Source: B13-G4 sp030606805
Lineage (GTDB): Bacteria; Desulfobacterota; Desulfobacteria; Desulfobacterales; ETH-SRB1
Assembly (NCBI GenBank): GCA_030606805.1
Contig: JAUWFS010000057.1
Location: 1 to 16,071, forward strand
Direction: 5' to 3'
Length of the DNA: 16,071 bases
Below the pieces are notes generated by a model. The model was not told where the DNA came from, did no database searches, and saw only the letters and a list, made by a program, of their open reading frames with translations. The number at the start of each line of letters is the position of its first letter. Positions within the stretch are counted from its first letter, which is position 1. Positions 1 to 6,854 of the stretch are shown here, one piece after another. Made by a program: the position numbers and the translations under genes.

Positions 1-182
1 AGGAACGTGGACGAATTAACTTCCACAAGTAGGCGCATAGATTTGGGTCAGATTTGTTCGATCTCAGATCACAAAAGTTGATGGAATAGCGGGCTATTTT
101 GATATTTTTGTGATTTGAAATCGGGCAAAGGTGGCCTGAAGCTGTAATGCATAGTTGAGTAAGTTATTTCGTCCACGTTCCT
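1..182. repeat. MITE-like palindromic element, copy 1
   Basis: This non-coding element has terminal inverted repeats: the first 22 bases (AGGAACGTGGACG at the tip) match the reverse complement of the last 22 with one mismatch. It is the same length as, and clearly homologous to, the element at 3122-3303, in the same orientation. An inner inverted repeat (about 61-78 against 107-122) would let the strand fold into a long two-part hairpin. The right end abuts the preceding gene so closely that base 182 supplies the last base of that gene's stop codon. No transposase is encoded, so it would be a passenger element moved in trans; REP-type elements mobilised by Y1 (RAYT) transposases are one possibility, not proven here. 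The window begins exactly at the element's tip, so its left flank is not visible. Confidence 0.8.
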
Positions 183-685
183 TAGTATTTTTTGACCTTT
201 TCCCATATTTTATATGTATTCTTGCGGAAGATTCGGTTTAACCATTCGTTGTATCCGCCCCAGTCTGTTTTTGAATTACTCCATGCCTTTTGCAGGTCTT
301 CAATAAAACCACTTTTAAGTTCAGCCAAACTTATTACCCTGATAATTCCATTTTGATCAATCAGAATCCTGGTCATAATTCTGTTCTTTTGACAAATGAA
401 TTTTTCCACATCATTTGGCTTGAACTGCTTTTCAAACTCAGGATTGTAAGGAGTCGGGAGCAAAAAGTTTTTACCAAACCGCCAGATTGTAAGCGGGTAT
501 TTTTCATTGTAGATTCCATATGCTGTCAAATTCTTAAAATCTTCAATATCTATTTCTCTGGGATAAGGTAATGAAACCAGAAGTTGAATCTCACCGTCCA
601 TTATGCCCATTAATGAGTTTTCAAAAGGCTTTTCCCAGCCAGGATACTTATCTCCTGCTTTAATTTCTTCTAATCCGGTTTGCAT
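182..685 (-). CDS. Hypothetical protein, 167 aa
   Basis: I do not recognise this family. The protein is soluble-looking, with no signal peptide or membrane segment. It is rich in aromatic residues and has a YPLTIWRFGKNFLLPTPYNP segment near residues 63-82 and a lysine-rich C-terminus (WEKVKKY). It starts 18 bases after the stop of the IHF-like gene on the same strand, so the two are probably co-transcribed. The Shine-Dalgarno sequence before the ATG is weak. Its stop codon TAA is formed at the junction with the MITE at 1-182, so the element may have replaced or trimmed the original 3' end. The protein could therefore have a changed C-terminus. Codon use looks like that of its neighbours. Confidence 0.7.
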   Translation of the reverse strand: MQTGLEEIKAGDKYPGWEKPFENSLMGIMDGEIQLLVSLPYPREIDIEDFKNLTAYGIYNEKYPLTIWRFGKNFLLPTPYNPEFEKQFKPNDVEKFICQKNRIMTRILIDQNGIIRVISLAELKSGFIEDLQKAWSNSKTDWGGYNEWLNRIFRKNTYKIWEKVKKY

Positions 686-703
686 ATCAGCAGCTTTACA
701 TGA

Positions 704-988
704 TTATTTTGCGTTAATCTTATTCTTTAATTTGTTGGAACATCTGAAAGTTACAACCTTTCTCGGCCTAAGCATCATATCTTCTCCGGTTGCAGGATTT
801 CTGCCCTTTCGTTCCTTTTTATTTCTTATGCAGAATTTTCCAAACCCGCTGACCAAAACATCCTCGCCGGATTCAAGTGCTTGCTTAATGATTTCCAACA
901 GAGTTTCAAGCGTTTCAATAGATTGTTTTTTTGAAAATCCATTTGCAACACAGATTGTTTCAACAATATTAGCTTTAGTAATGGCCAT
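704..988 (-). CDS. IHF/HU-family DNA-bending protein (IHF alpha-like)
   Basis: The gene encodes a small histone-like protein of 94 aa, the normal size for the family. The characteristic DNA-binding arm is present: GRNPATGE at residues 62-69, whose proline normally intercalates into the minor groove, followed by RPRKVVTFRCSNKLKNKIN. The N-terminal helices (ITKANIVETI) and the VSGFGKF turn at residues 46-52 are also typical. The arm resembles IHF alpha more than HU, but telling ihfA from hup or ihfB needs a tree, so no symbol is given. Members bend DNA in replication, recombination and transcription. A good Shine-Dalgarno sequence (AAAGGAAA) lies about 8 bases before the ATG. The inverted-repeat element at 1011-1116 sits directly upstream, so the promoter probably lies in or next to it. 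The unknown 167-aa gene follows 18 bases downstream. Confidence 0.9.
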   Translation of the reverse strand: MAITKANIVETICVANGFSKKQSIETLETLLEIIKQALESGEDVLVSGFGKFCIRNKKERKGRNPATGEDMMLRPRKVVTFRCSNKLKNKINAK

Positions 989-1010
989 AATTTATTTCCT
1001 TTCTATATGG

Positions 1011-1116
1011 TATAGACTTTCAGATAATTAATTTCACAAGGCCAGAAGGAGGAAGGCGTATTAGTTATACGTCGACGACTGATAACACAGTGGAATTATT
1101 TATCTGAAAGTCTATA
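1011..1116. repeat. Short inverted-repeat element (106 bp)
   Basis: Two 27-base arms, at 1011-1037 and 1090-1116, are inverted copies of each other. The outer 17 bases (TATAGACTTTCAGATAA) match perfectly and the inner ten carry three mismatches. The 52-base centre includes a GTCGAC palindrome within a larger imperfect symmetry (GTTATACGTCGACGA...GATAAC). It encodes nothing. The element lies between the divergence-free pair ligase (ending at 1142) and the IHF gene (starting at 988), both on the minus strand. It would therefore be read through, or would supply the IHF promoter and leader: the minus strand has TTGTGA followed by AT-rich TATACC/TATAGA candidates. It may be a MITE, or a terminator-like hairpin for the upstream ligase transcript. 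Confidence 0.65.
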
Positions 1117-1141
1117 ACTACACGGGTTGTTAGGTCCAGGG

Positions 1142-2974
1142 TTACATTTTATTAATCAATTTATTATATTTTTCTTCGGATATAATTATTACACCCATTT
1201 TTTTTGCTTTTTCAATTTTGCTTGACCCAACCTTTTCCCCACAGATCAGATAATCAATTTTGCTGCTTATCGAGGTTTGAACCACTGCGCCGAGCCTTCT
1301 CGCATTTTCCTGCATTTCTTCTCTGCTTCCGTAATCCATTTTGCCGGTAAATACAACATGTTTTCCGGCAATTGCGCTATCTATATTAATTTGTTCTTTT
1401 GCAAGTGGTGTCCTTTCGAGATTAAAACCAATTGAAAGCATGTGATATATTGTATTTTTAATTTTTTTTATGCCCTCTTCGACCGAACTGCTTGTAATTG
1501 GGCCAAAATTAGGTATTTTTTTAATGTCTTCTGCTTTTGCATCTATGAGTTCTTCAATCTTCATATGAGAAAGCAGTTTTCTGCTGTCTCCCTTTCCGAG
1601 ATCAGATATTCCAAATGCCGATAGAAACCGCCAATCTTCAACCGGTTTGTTTTTACTTATATTAATGGCTGCTGCAAGATTTTTTGATTGACCGGGGCCA
1701 AAACCTATACTTTTAAAATCATTTTCACTCATAGCGTATATTTTTTCAAGGCAATCATAACCATTTTTAACAAGCTTCTGGATTGTTTTTATTCCAAACC
1801 AGTCCGCGTTGCCAAGAGTTTTAAACCAGTGGCTGATGCTTTGTTCTATTTGAGCTTTGCATGAACTATTATTGCATTTTAGAAAATCATTATTCCATTC
1901 GAGTTTTGTCCCGCATGAAGGACATTTTTCGGGTATTATAATTTCATCTGATTTTGCAATAACTTTTTCAAGCTTTGGAATTACTTCGCCGCTTCTAATA
2001 ACTTCAATTTTCGCCCCGACGCCTATATGTTTTTTTTGTATAAGACCTGCGTGATGAGCTGTGACGTTTCGGATTGTAGCTCCTGAAAGATAAACAGGCC
2101 TGATTTTCAATACAGGGGTAATATTTCCCGTTCTTCCCACCTGCCATTTAATGCCCTCAACGGCGGTTATAGCTGTTTCACCCTTTGTCTTTATGGCTAT
2201 TTGCCATCTGTAGTGGTGAGCTGTAGCTCCCATGTGGTTTTTTATATCTTCATTGGTAACCTCGGCAACCATTCCATCTATAGGGTAATCTGTTTTCGCT
2301 GTAAGATTTTTTGTGATTTGCTCTATGTTTTCCAAGAGTTCCCCAGCGCTGCCGGTCCATTTTGGAAGAACGGAATATGGGACAAAATGCACCATATTGT
2401 TTTGAAGGGCTTTTTTTGCAAATTCGTTTAAAGTATCAGAACTAATTATCCCGACAACCATATTTCTAGGATGCTCAAACTCATCAGACAGGTGTTCTTC
2501 AAAATAGGACATGACAATTACCAATTCACCAAGGCCAAGTCCTCTGCCTCCATCAGGAATTATGCCCTTGTTAAAAGAATTGCTGATATCGTATCCTGCT
2601 TCACCATTTCCTCTGGTGGCAAGCATTGTTCCATCATCTCTTCCGGCAAGGCCGTCCAGTTTTGGCGTTACGCTGAACGAAATATCGACAATACCTATCT
2701 CATTAGCTGCTTTATCAACCCGGGCAATAAATTTTTCAAGACCATCCTTTGTGTATGTTTTTTCAGTTGAAAGCATTGGCACAGGATGTCTTACTTCTTT
2801 TTTGGCATCGAATTTTTCAGGTTCTACTGAAAGAAGAAAAGGGTGATATGGGGATAGTTTCCGCAGCTTTTCTAAAAGCCTGTCGTATTCGAGATCGCTT
2901 ACAAGCGGCTTTCCCTTTCTGTAAGCTTCATTATACTTTTTCAGAATTTCGGCTAAAGCTTCAATATTTTCCAT
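1142..2974 (-). CDS. NAD-dependent DNA ligase, divergent LigA-like
   Basis: The 610-aa product has the LigA domain order. Domain Ia holds SDLEYDRL (26-33). In the adenylation domain K105 of PKLDGLA is the likely AMP-accepting lysine, followed by TRGNGEAGYD, HPRN, DGMVAEV and IAIK. The OB fold reads VGRTGNITPV (279-288). A four-cysteine zinc finger (C351, C354, C367, C372) is followed by HhH repeats and a BRCT domain (about 534-610). It would seal nicks using NAD+. Several usually conserved positions differ: the residue two before the lysine is Thr rather than Glu, domain Ia has Arg where His is usual, and the arginine after the PRN motif is missing. At 610 aa it is shorter than the usual ~670. 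This suggests a second, specialised ligase rather than the housekeeping copy. I chose ATG at 2974; a TTG at 2992 would add six residues but has no better ribosome site. Confidence 0.88.
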   Translation of the reverse strand: MENIEALAEILKKYNEAYRKGKPLVSDLEYDRLLEKLRKLSPYHPFLLSVEPEKFDAKKEVRHPVPMLSTEKTYTKDGLEKFIARVDKAANEIGIVDISFSVTPKLDGLAGRDDGTMLATRGNGEAGYDISNSFNKGIIPDGGRGLGLGELVIVMSYFEEHLSDEFEHPRNMVVGIISSDTLNEFAKKALQNNMVHFVPYSVLPKWTGSAGELLENIEQITKNLTAKTDYPIDGMVAEVTNEDIKNHMGATAHHYRWQIAIKTKGETAITAVEGIKWQVGRTGNITPVLKIRPVYLSGATIRNVTAHHAGLIQKKHIGVGAKIEVIRSGEVIPKLEKVIAKSDEIIIPEKCPSCGTKLEWNNDFLKCNNSSCKAQIEQSISHWFKTLGNADWFGIKTIQKLVKNGYDCLEKIYAMSENDFKSIGFGPGQSKNLAAAINISKNKPVEDWRFLSAFGISDLGKGDSRKLLSHMKIEELIDAKAEDIKKIPNFGPITSSSVEEGIKKIKNTIYHMLSIGFNLERTPLAKEQINIDSAIAGKHVVFTGKMDYGSREEMQENARRLGAVVQTSISSKIDYLICGEKVGSSKIEKAKKMGVIIISEEKYNKLINKM

Positions 2975-3121
2975 TACTTTCAACAAATACAATGAAACGA
3001 CAGTTATAGTTATTTTTTGAAAAAATTGTCATTGTACCGGACTAATAATATCAAACTCATTTTTAAGCAACATTTTAGCCTTATGCAACAAAGGGGCTGC
3101 GGATATATTTTTAAAAAGCTA

Positions 3122-3303
3122 AGGAACGGGGACGAAATAACTTCCCCAAGTAGGCGCATAGATTTGGGTCAAATTTGTTCGATCTCAAATCACAAAAGTT
3201 GAAGGAATAGCAGGCTGTTTCGATATTTTTGTGATTTGAGATTGGGCAAAGGTGGCCTGAAGCTGTGATGCATAGTTGGGGAAGTTATTTCGTCCCCGTT
3301 CCT
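3122..3303. repeat. MITE-like palindromic element, copy 2
   Basis: This is the better preserved copy. Perfect 28-base terminal inverted repeats lie at 3122-3149 and 3276-3303, with tip AGGAACGGGGACG. A perfect inner 16-base inverted repeat lies at 3182-3197 and 3227-3242, separated by 29 bases. Length and orientation equal those of the copy at 1-182. There is no coding capacity. It sits in the gap between the ligase gene (reading left) and the small membrane protein gene (reading right), so it probably carries no promoter that the neighbours need. No clear target-site duplication is visible at its borders (CTA on the left, AAA on the right). Confidence 0.88.
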
Positions 3304-3478
3304 AAAGAGTTACGAAGCCCTTATATTCAGGACAACAAACAATGTGATATTTGCATTCATAGATTGAATGTGATAACTTTTAAACCGCAACTACAACGGT
3401 AAAAACTTTTATATTATACATCAAAAGACCACAATTTGCAATTTATAACCTTCCGAGGTATAAACAGGGAATATTAAT

Positions 3479-3862
3479 ATGGAAGAAACTACGAATAAGG
3501 ATCAAGATAGTCTGTTAAAATCCAATAATGAATCTGAAGCCATTAAACGTCCTCATGCTATTACAATTATATGTGCTTTGTATATTTTTAATGTATTAGG
3601 TATAATTCTTGCCCCTTTCAATGATAAAGCATGGTCCATCGGCTTTTGGTACCCACCATATTTGTGTTTTTCAGGAGTAATTATCTTGATCTGTATATAC
3701 GGTTTCTGGGAAATGAAGAAATGGTCAATAATACTTTACCTGTCATTTATTGCCGTTAATCAGATTGTAATGCATACCATGCAGCTATGGACAACAGCCA
3801 CGTTAATTATACCCGGTATAATTCTGCCGGTCGTTTTATCACAGTATCGTAAAATGACTTAA
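3479..3862 (+). CDS. Small integral membrane protein, 127 aa
   Basis: The product has a charged N-terminal tail (residues 1-25) followed by about four hydrophobic segments: 27-45 (AITIICALYIFNVLGIILA), about 56-75, about 82-98 and about 104-121. This predicts a four-pass inner-membrane protein with a short cytoplasmic C-terminus (SQYRKMT). I recognise no family and no catalytic motif. A plausible Shine-Dalgarno sequence (CAGGGAA) precedes the ATG. It stands alone: the ligase diverges to the left and the next plus-strand gene begins 270 bases later. A TTCCGAGGTATA motif lies about 20 bases before the start, and the same 12-mer recurs upstream of the GntR gene. Confidence 0.75.
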   Translation: MEETTNKDQDSLLKSNNESEAIKRPHAITIICALYIFNVLGIILAPFNDKAWSIGFWYPPYLCFSGVIILICIYGFWEMKKWSIILYLSFIAVNQIVMHTMQLWTTATLIIPGIILPVVLSQYRKMT

Positions 3863-3979
3863 ACTGAGCACCTCAGCCTGAAGCCTATCCACAAGCGCCT
3901 GACGGCATGCTCCATCATTTTGTTCTGTGCCTTCATTTTCTTTTCTATAATATCCAAGAAATTCAGAGAGAGAAGCCAT
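3839..3979 (-). CDS. Possible small ORF, 46 aa (weak)
   Basis: A short reading frame starts MASLSEFLGYYRKENEGTEQ and ends just inside the 3' end of the convergent membrane protein gene, overlapping it by 24 bases. Its support is a good ribosome site (AAAGGAATAAAT before ATG) and an amphipathic C-terminal half (CRQALVDRLQAEVLSL). It could be a genuine small protein or the surviving N-terminus of a longer gene cut when the membrane protein gene arrived. I know of no family for it. Confidence 0.3.
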   Translation of the reverse strand: MASLSEFLGYYRKENEGTEQNDGACRQALVDRLQAEVLSLSHFTIL

Positions 3980-4032
3980 ATTTATTCCTTTGTGGTGAAA
4001 AAAACATAATAAAAAAGCGCAATTTGTGATTT

Positions 4033-4050
4033 TCCGAGGTATATATCGGA
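4033..4050. promoter_or_regulatory. Inverted repeat upstream of gntR, possible operator
   Basis: TCCGA, eight bases, then TCGGA form a short perfect inverted repeat 26 bases before the -35 box of the regulator-trp operon. Its left half belongs to a 12-mer (TTCCGAGGTATA) that also occurs at 3451-3462, upstream of the membrane protein gene. Binding of the GntR protein here is only a guess. Confidence 0.3.
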
Positions 4051-4076
4051 TGTTGAAGTTTTTTGTAAAATTTGTC

Positions 4077-4106
4077 TTGACAACTTTACTAATTTGGTTT
4101 TATATT
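4077..4106 (+). promoter_or_regulatory. Sigma-70-type promoter of the gntR-trpBA operon
   Basis: A perfect -35 box TTGACA (4077-4082), an 18-base spacer and a -10 box TATATT (4101-4106) lie 27 bases before the chosen ATG of the regulator gene. Transcription would start near 4113, giving a leader of only about 20 bases. That leaves no room for a leader peptide or attenuator, which favours repressor-type control. Confidence 0.65.
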
Positions 4107-4132
4107 TCTGCGTAATCTGCGGATAATTGCAT

Positions 4133-4855
4133 ATGTTAAATTCAAAGTCACCTATACCATTATATCATCAATTAGCGGATATAATAATTACAAAAATACG
4201 CTCTGGAGAATATCAGCCCGGCTCAAGGATTCCTTCTGAAAACAGGCTTGCAGCGACTTATGGCATCGGTCGGCCCACCGCCAGGCAGGCCACGGATTTG
4301 CTGGTTCGCAAACGCATGCTTGTAAGAAAGAGGGGTTCAGGAACTTTTGTAGGAGAAAGCCGGAAAGAGGTTGACCTTTTTTCTCTTGCAGGAACGATTT
4401 CGTCTTTCCACAAAAAGGGGATATCAATAACAACGCAGATTATAGAAGATATCCGTATAGAGACCATTGAAAATGACTCTGAAAATCCTTTTTCAGGCCA
4501 GGAGGTTTATTTCTTTTCAAGACTCAGCAGGGTTGAGGATATGCCGGTTTTAATAGAGGATATTTATCTGCATGCGACTTTATTTTCAGGTATAGAGCAA
4601 TTTAATCTTCAGGGCCGCTCTCTTTCACAGATAGTCGAGGCGCAATATTATATGCGTCCGACGGGCGGGAAACAAAACTTTAGAATCGGGTATTTAACAG
4701 GGGAAAAAGCAAAAAACCTGGATATCACTTCAGGCGTACCCATACTTGCGGTAAAACGGTTTCTACACTTTGAGCAGGCAAAAAACGCAATATATTCTGA
4801 ACTTTTTTGTCGAACTGACCATTTTGTATTTTCACAGAGCCTGTTTAAAAAATAG
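4133..4855 (+). CDS. GntR-family transcriptional regulator, HutC/UTRA type
   Basis: The 240-aa product has an N-terminal winged helix-turn-helix (about residues 8-75): PLYHQLADIIITKIRSGEY, then PGSRIPSENRLAATYGIGRPTARQA with the recognition helix, then a wing RKRGSGTFV. A C-terminal UTRA ligand-binding domain (about 95-237) follows, with typical YFFSRLSRV, PVLIEDIYL and PILAVKRFLHF strands. Members usually bind a small metabolite and repress neighbouring genes. It is the first gene of the operon, ending 18 bases before trpB, so it probably regulates its own transcript. Tryptophan or an intermediate as ligand would be an inference; I know of no characterised UTRA regulator of trp genes. ATG at 4133 was preferred to a TTG at 4127; the ribosome site is weak for both. 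Confidence 0.9.
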   Translation: MLNSKSPIPLYHQLADIIITKIRSGEYQPGSRIPSENRLAATYGIGRPTARQATDLLVRKRMLVRKRGSGTFVGESRKEVDLFSLAGTISSFHKKGISITTQIIEDIRIETIENDSENPFSGQEVYFFSRLSRVEDMPVLIEDIYLHATLFSGIEQFNLQGRSLSQIVEAQYYMRPTGGKQNFRIGYLTGEKAKNLDITSGVPILAVKRFLHFEQAKNAIYSELFCRTDHFVFSQSLFKK

Positions 4856-4873
4856 GGATAGGAGGAATATCAG

Positions 4874-6100
4874 ATGATTAATCGAGGCTACTATGACGGA
4901 TTCGGGGGGGCTTTTCTTCCTGAAATCCTTGTCGCAACCTTTGATGATCTCGAAGATAAGTTTATTAAAGCAAAAAACGACCCTTCATTCTGGAAGGAAT
5001 ATACTGATATTATGTCAACGTATTCCTGCAGGCCGACTCCTATTACTTTTGCCGAAAACCTTACAAATCACTTTAATGGCGCACGTATCTATATAAAGCG
5101 TGAGGATCTGAATCATACAGGTGCTCATAAGGCAAATAACGTTATGGGGCAGGGGCTTCTGGTAAAGAGAATGGGAAAGACCAGGGTCATTGCAGAGACT
5201 GGTGCGGGACAGCATGGCGTGGCAACTGCAACAATGGCTGCGAAATTCGGATTTAAATGCACCATATATATGGGAGAAGTTGATGTTCAGCGACAGCGTC
5301 CCAATGTTTTCTGGATGGATAGACTTGGCGCTGAGGTGATACCGGTTCGAGAAGGAACCCGGATATTGAAGGATGCCATAAATGAAGCTTTCCGCGACTG
5401 GGTAGGCAATATGGATACGACTCATTATGTTCTGGGCACTGCCTGCGGGCCGCATCCCTTTCCTGCGATGGTTTCTTATTTTCAGTCAATTATTGGAAAA
5501 GAAGCGCGAAAACAGATGTTGGAAAAAGAGGGCAGACTCCCCTCCCGCATTTATGCCTGCGTGGGAGGCGGCTCTAATGCATTGGGTATATTCAAAGGGT
5601 TTTTGGATGATCCTGTAGAGCTGGTAGGTATTGAAGCCGGAGGACGCGGGCTTGATTCCGGCTTGCATGCATCCCGGCTCTCCTCTAAAGATGCGAGCAT
5701 AGGAGTTGCCCAGGGATATAAGACATATTTTCTTCAGAACAGCGACGGACAGATGAAAGAGACACACAGTGTGGCAGCAGGCCTGGATTATGTAGGAGTT
5801 TCGCCCATTCTGGCACATCTTAAGGAATCCGGCAGGGTAAGATTTGAATCAGCTACTGATCGTGAAGTGATTGATGCAATGTCTTTGACTATTAAAAAGG
5901 AAGGGCTGATACCTGCCCTGGAGTCAGCGCATGCATTTGTTCAGGCATTCAAGGAAGCGCCGAAACTGTCCAAAGACGATATTATACTGATCAATCAGTC
6001 CGGAAGAGGAGACAAGGACATATTTACAGTTGCAGATGCCTTTGATGACCCGAGATGGAAGGAGTTTATCAAGAAAAAAGCGGAGGAGTATAATGCTTGA
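4874..6100 (+). CDS. trpB: Tryptophan synthase beta chain
   Basis: TrpB joins indole and L-serine to make tryptophan, using pyridoxal phosphate, in an alpha2-beta2 complex with TrpA. The 408-aa protein is of normal length. K86 in KREDLNHTGAHKANN is the PLP Schiff-base lysine and E108 in ETGAGQHG the catalytic glutamate. GGGSNA (231-236) is the phosphate cup, and E350 with SGRGDKD (376-382) completes the cofactor site. The TGAHK/GAGQ signature and the length mark the canonical TrpB1 type rather than stand-alone TrpB2. The N-terminus GYYDGFGGAFLPEIL varies slightly from the usual GGxYVPE form. A strong AGGAGG lies 8 bases before the ATG. It overlaps trpA by 8 bases, implying coupled translation. 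Confidence 0.97.
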   Translation: MINRGYYDGFGGAFLPEILVATFDDLEDKFIKAKNDPSFWKEYTDIMSTYSCRPTPITFAENLTNHFNGARIYIKREDLNHTGAHKANNVMGQGLLVKRMGKTRVIAETGAGQHGVATATMAAKFGFKCTIYMGEVDVQRQRPNVFWMDRLGAEVIPVREGTRILKDAINEAFRDWVGNMDTTHYVLGTACGPHPFPAMVSYFQSIIGKEARKQMLEKEGRLPSRIYACVGGGSNALGIFKGFLDDPVELVGIEAGGRGLDSGLHASRLSSKDASIGVAQGYKTYFLQNSDGQMKETHSVAAGLDYVGVSPILAHLKESGRVRFESATDREVIDAMSLTIKKEGLIPALESAHAFVQAFKEAPKLSKDDIILINQSGRGDKDIFTVADAFDDPRWKEFIKKKAEEYNA

Positions 6101-6854
6101 GTCATACCTTAAAAGCCGACTTATAGAAAAGAAAATACTGCTGATGACCCATATTGTTCTCGGATACCCTTCATTTGAGGAGTGTTTTAAAATAATAGAG
6201 ACAATGGTTAACGCCGGTGTTGATTTGATGGAGCTGCAGATACCTTTTTCCGAACCCGTTGCAGACGGCCCGGTAATACTTCATGCAAATCAGAAATCCC
6301 TGGCAGAGGGCAGTACAGTAAAGAAATGTCTGGATTTTGCCCAAAATGTGACGCGGTCATTTGATATTCCATTTCTTTTTATGAGCTATTATAATATACT
6401 TTTTAAATACGGGATTGACAGATTTGCTGTTTCAATGGCCGAAAGAAATATGAAAGGCGCCATTGTACCGGATCTTCCACCGGAAGAGGGGCAGGATTAT
6501 CTTGATGCAATGGAAAAATATAATCTTGATCCAATCTTTATTTTTTCTCCCACAACTCCGGATGAACGCATGAATTACCTTGCATCTTTTGGGCGGGGTT
6601 TTATTTACTGCGTGGCAAGAAAAGGAGTAACAGGCCTGGATACTGATTTTTCCTGGCATTTAGATAAATATCTTGAAAGATGCCGCAGGGCCACTCATCT
6701 TCCGTTAGCTCTTGGTTTTGGAGTAAAAGATAAAAATGACATAGACTTTTTAAAAGGAAAAACAGATATTGCGGTAATTGGCACCCAGACCATAAGGCTG
6801 GTTGAAAAAGAGGGAGTCGGAGCTGTTGGTGAATTTATAGGGAGCCTTAGGTAA
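6093..6854 (+). CDS. trpA: Tryptophan synthase alpha chain
   Basis: TrpA splits indole-3-glycerol phosphate into indole, channelled to TrpB, and glyceraldehyde-3-phosphate. The 253-aa TIM barrel has the catalytic pair E47 (MELQIPFSEP) and D58 (ADGP), the GAIVPDLPPEEG segment (122-133) and the phosphate-binding region near YCVARKGVTG (172-181) and GFGV (208-211). The usual IPFSDP reads IPFSEP here, a conservative change next to the active site. An upstream in-frame ATG at 6030 lies inside trpB and would add 21 residues with no homology, so I chose the ATG at 6093, which follows a strong GGAGGAG. The stop overlaps the start of the next gene by one base (TAATG). Confidence 0.96.
   Translation: MLESYLKSRLIEKKILLMTHIVLGYPSFEECFKIIETMVNAGVDLMELQIPFSEPVADGPVILHANQKSLAEGSTVKKCLDFAQNVTRSFDIPFLFMSYYNILFKYGIDRFAVSMAERNMKGAIVPDLPPEEGQDYLDAMEKYNLDPIFIFSPTTPDERMNYLASFGRGFIYCVARKGVTGLDTDFSWHLDKYLERCRRATHLPLALGFGVKDKNDIDFLKGKTDIAVIGTQTIRLVEKEGVGAVGEFIGSLR

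Noticed and set aside
3017..3202. Plus-strand frame of 61 codons entering MITE copy 2
   Set aside because: No ribosome site, a low-complexity start and an end inside a non-coding repeat; a chance frame.
4107..4132. Trp attenuator or T-box ahead of the trpBA operon
   Set aside because: The leader after the predicted start site is only about 20 bases, with no hairpins or Trp codons.
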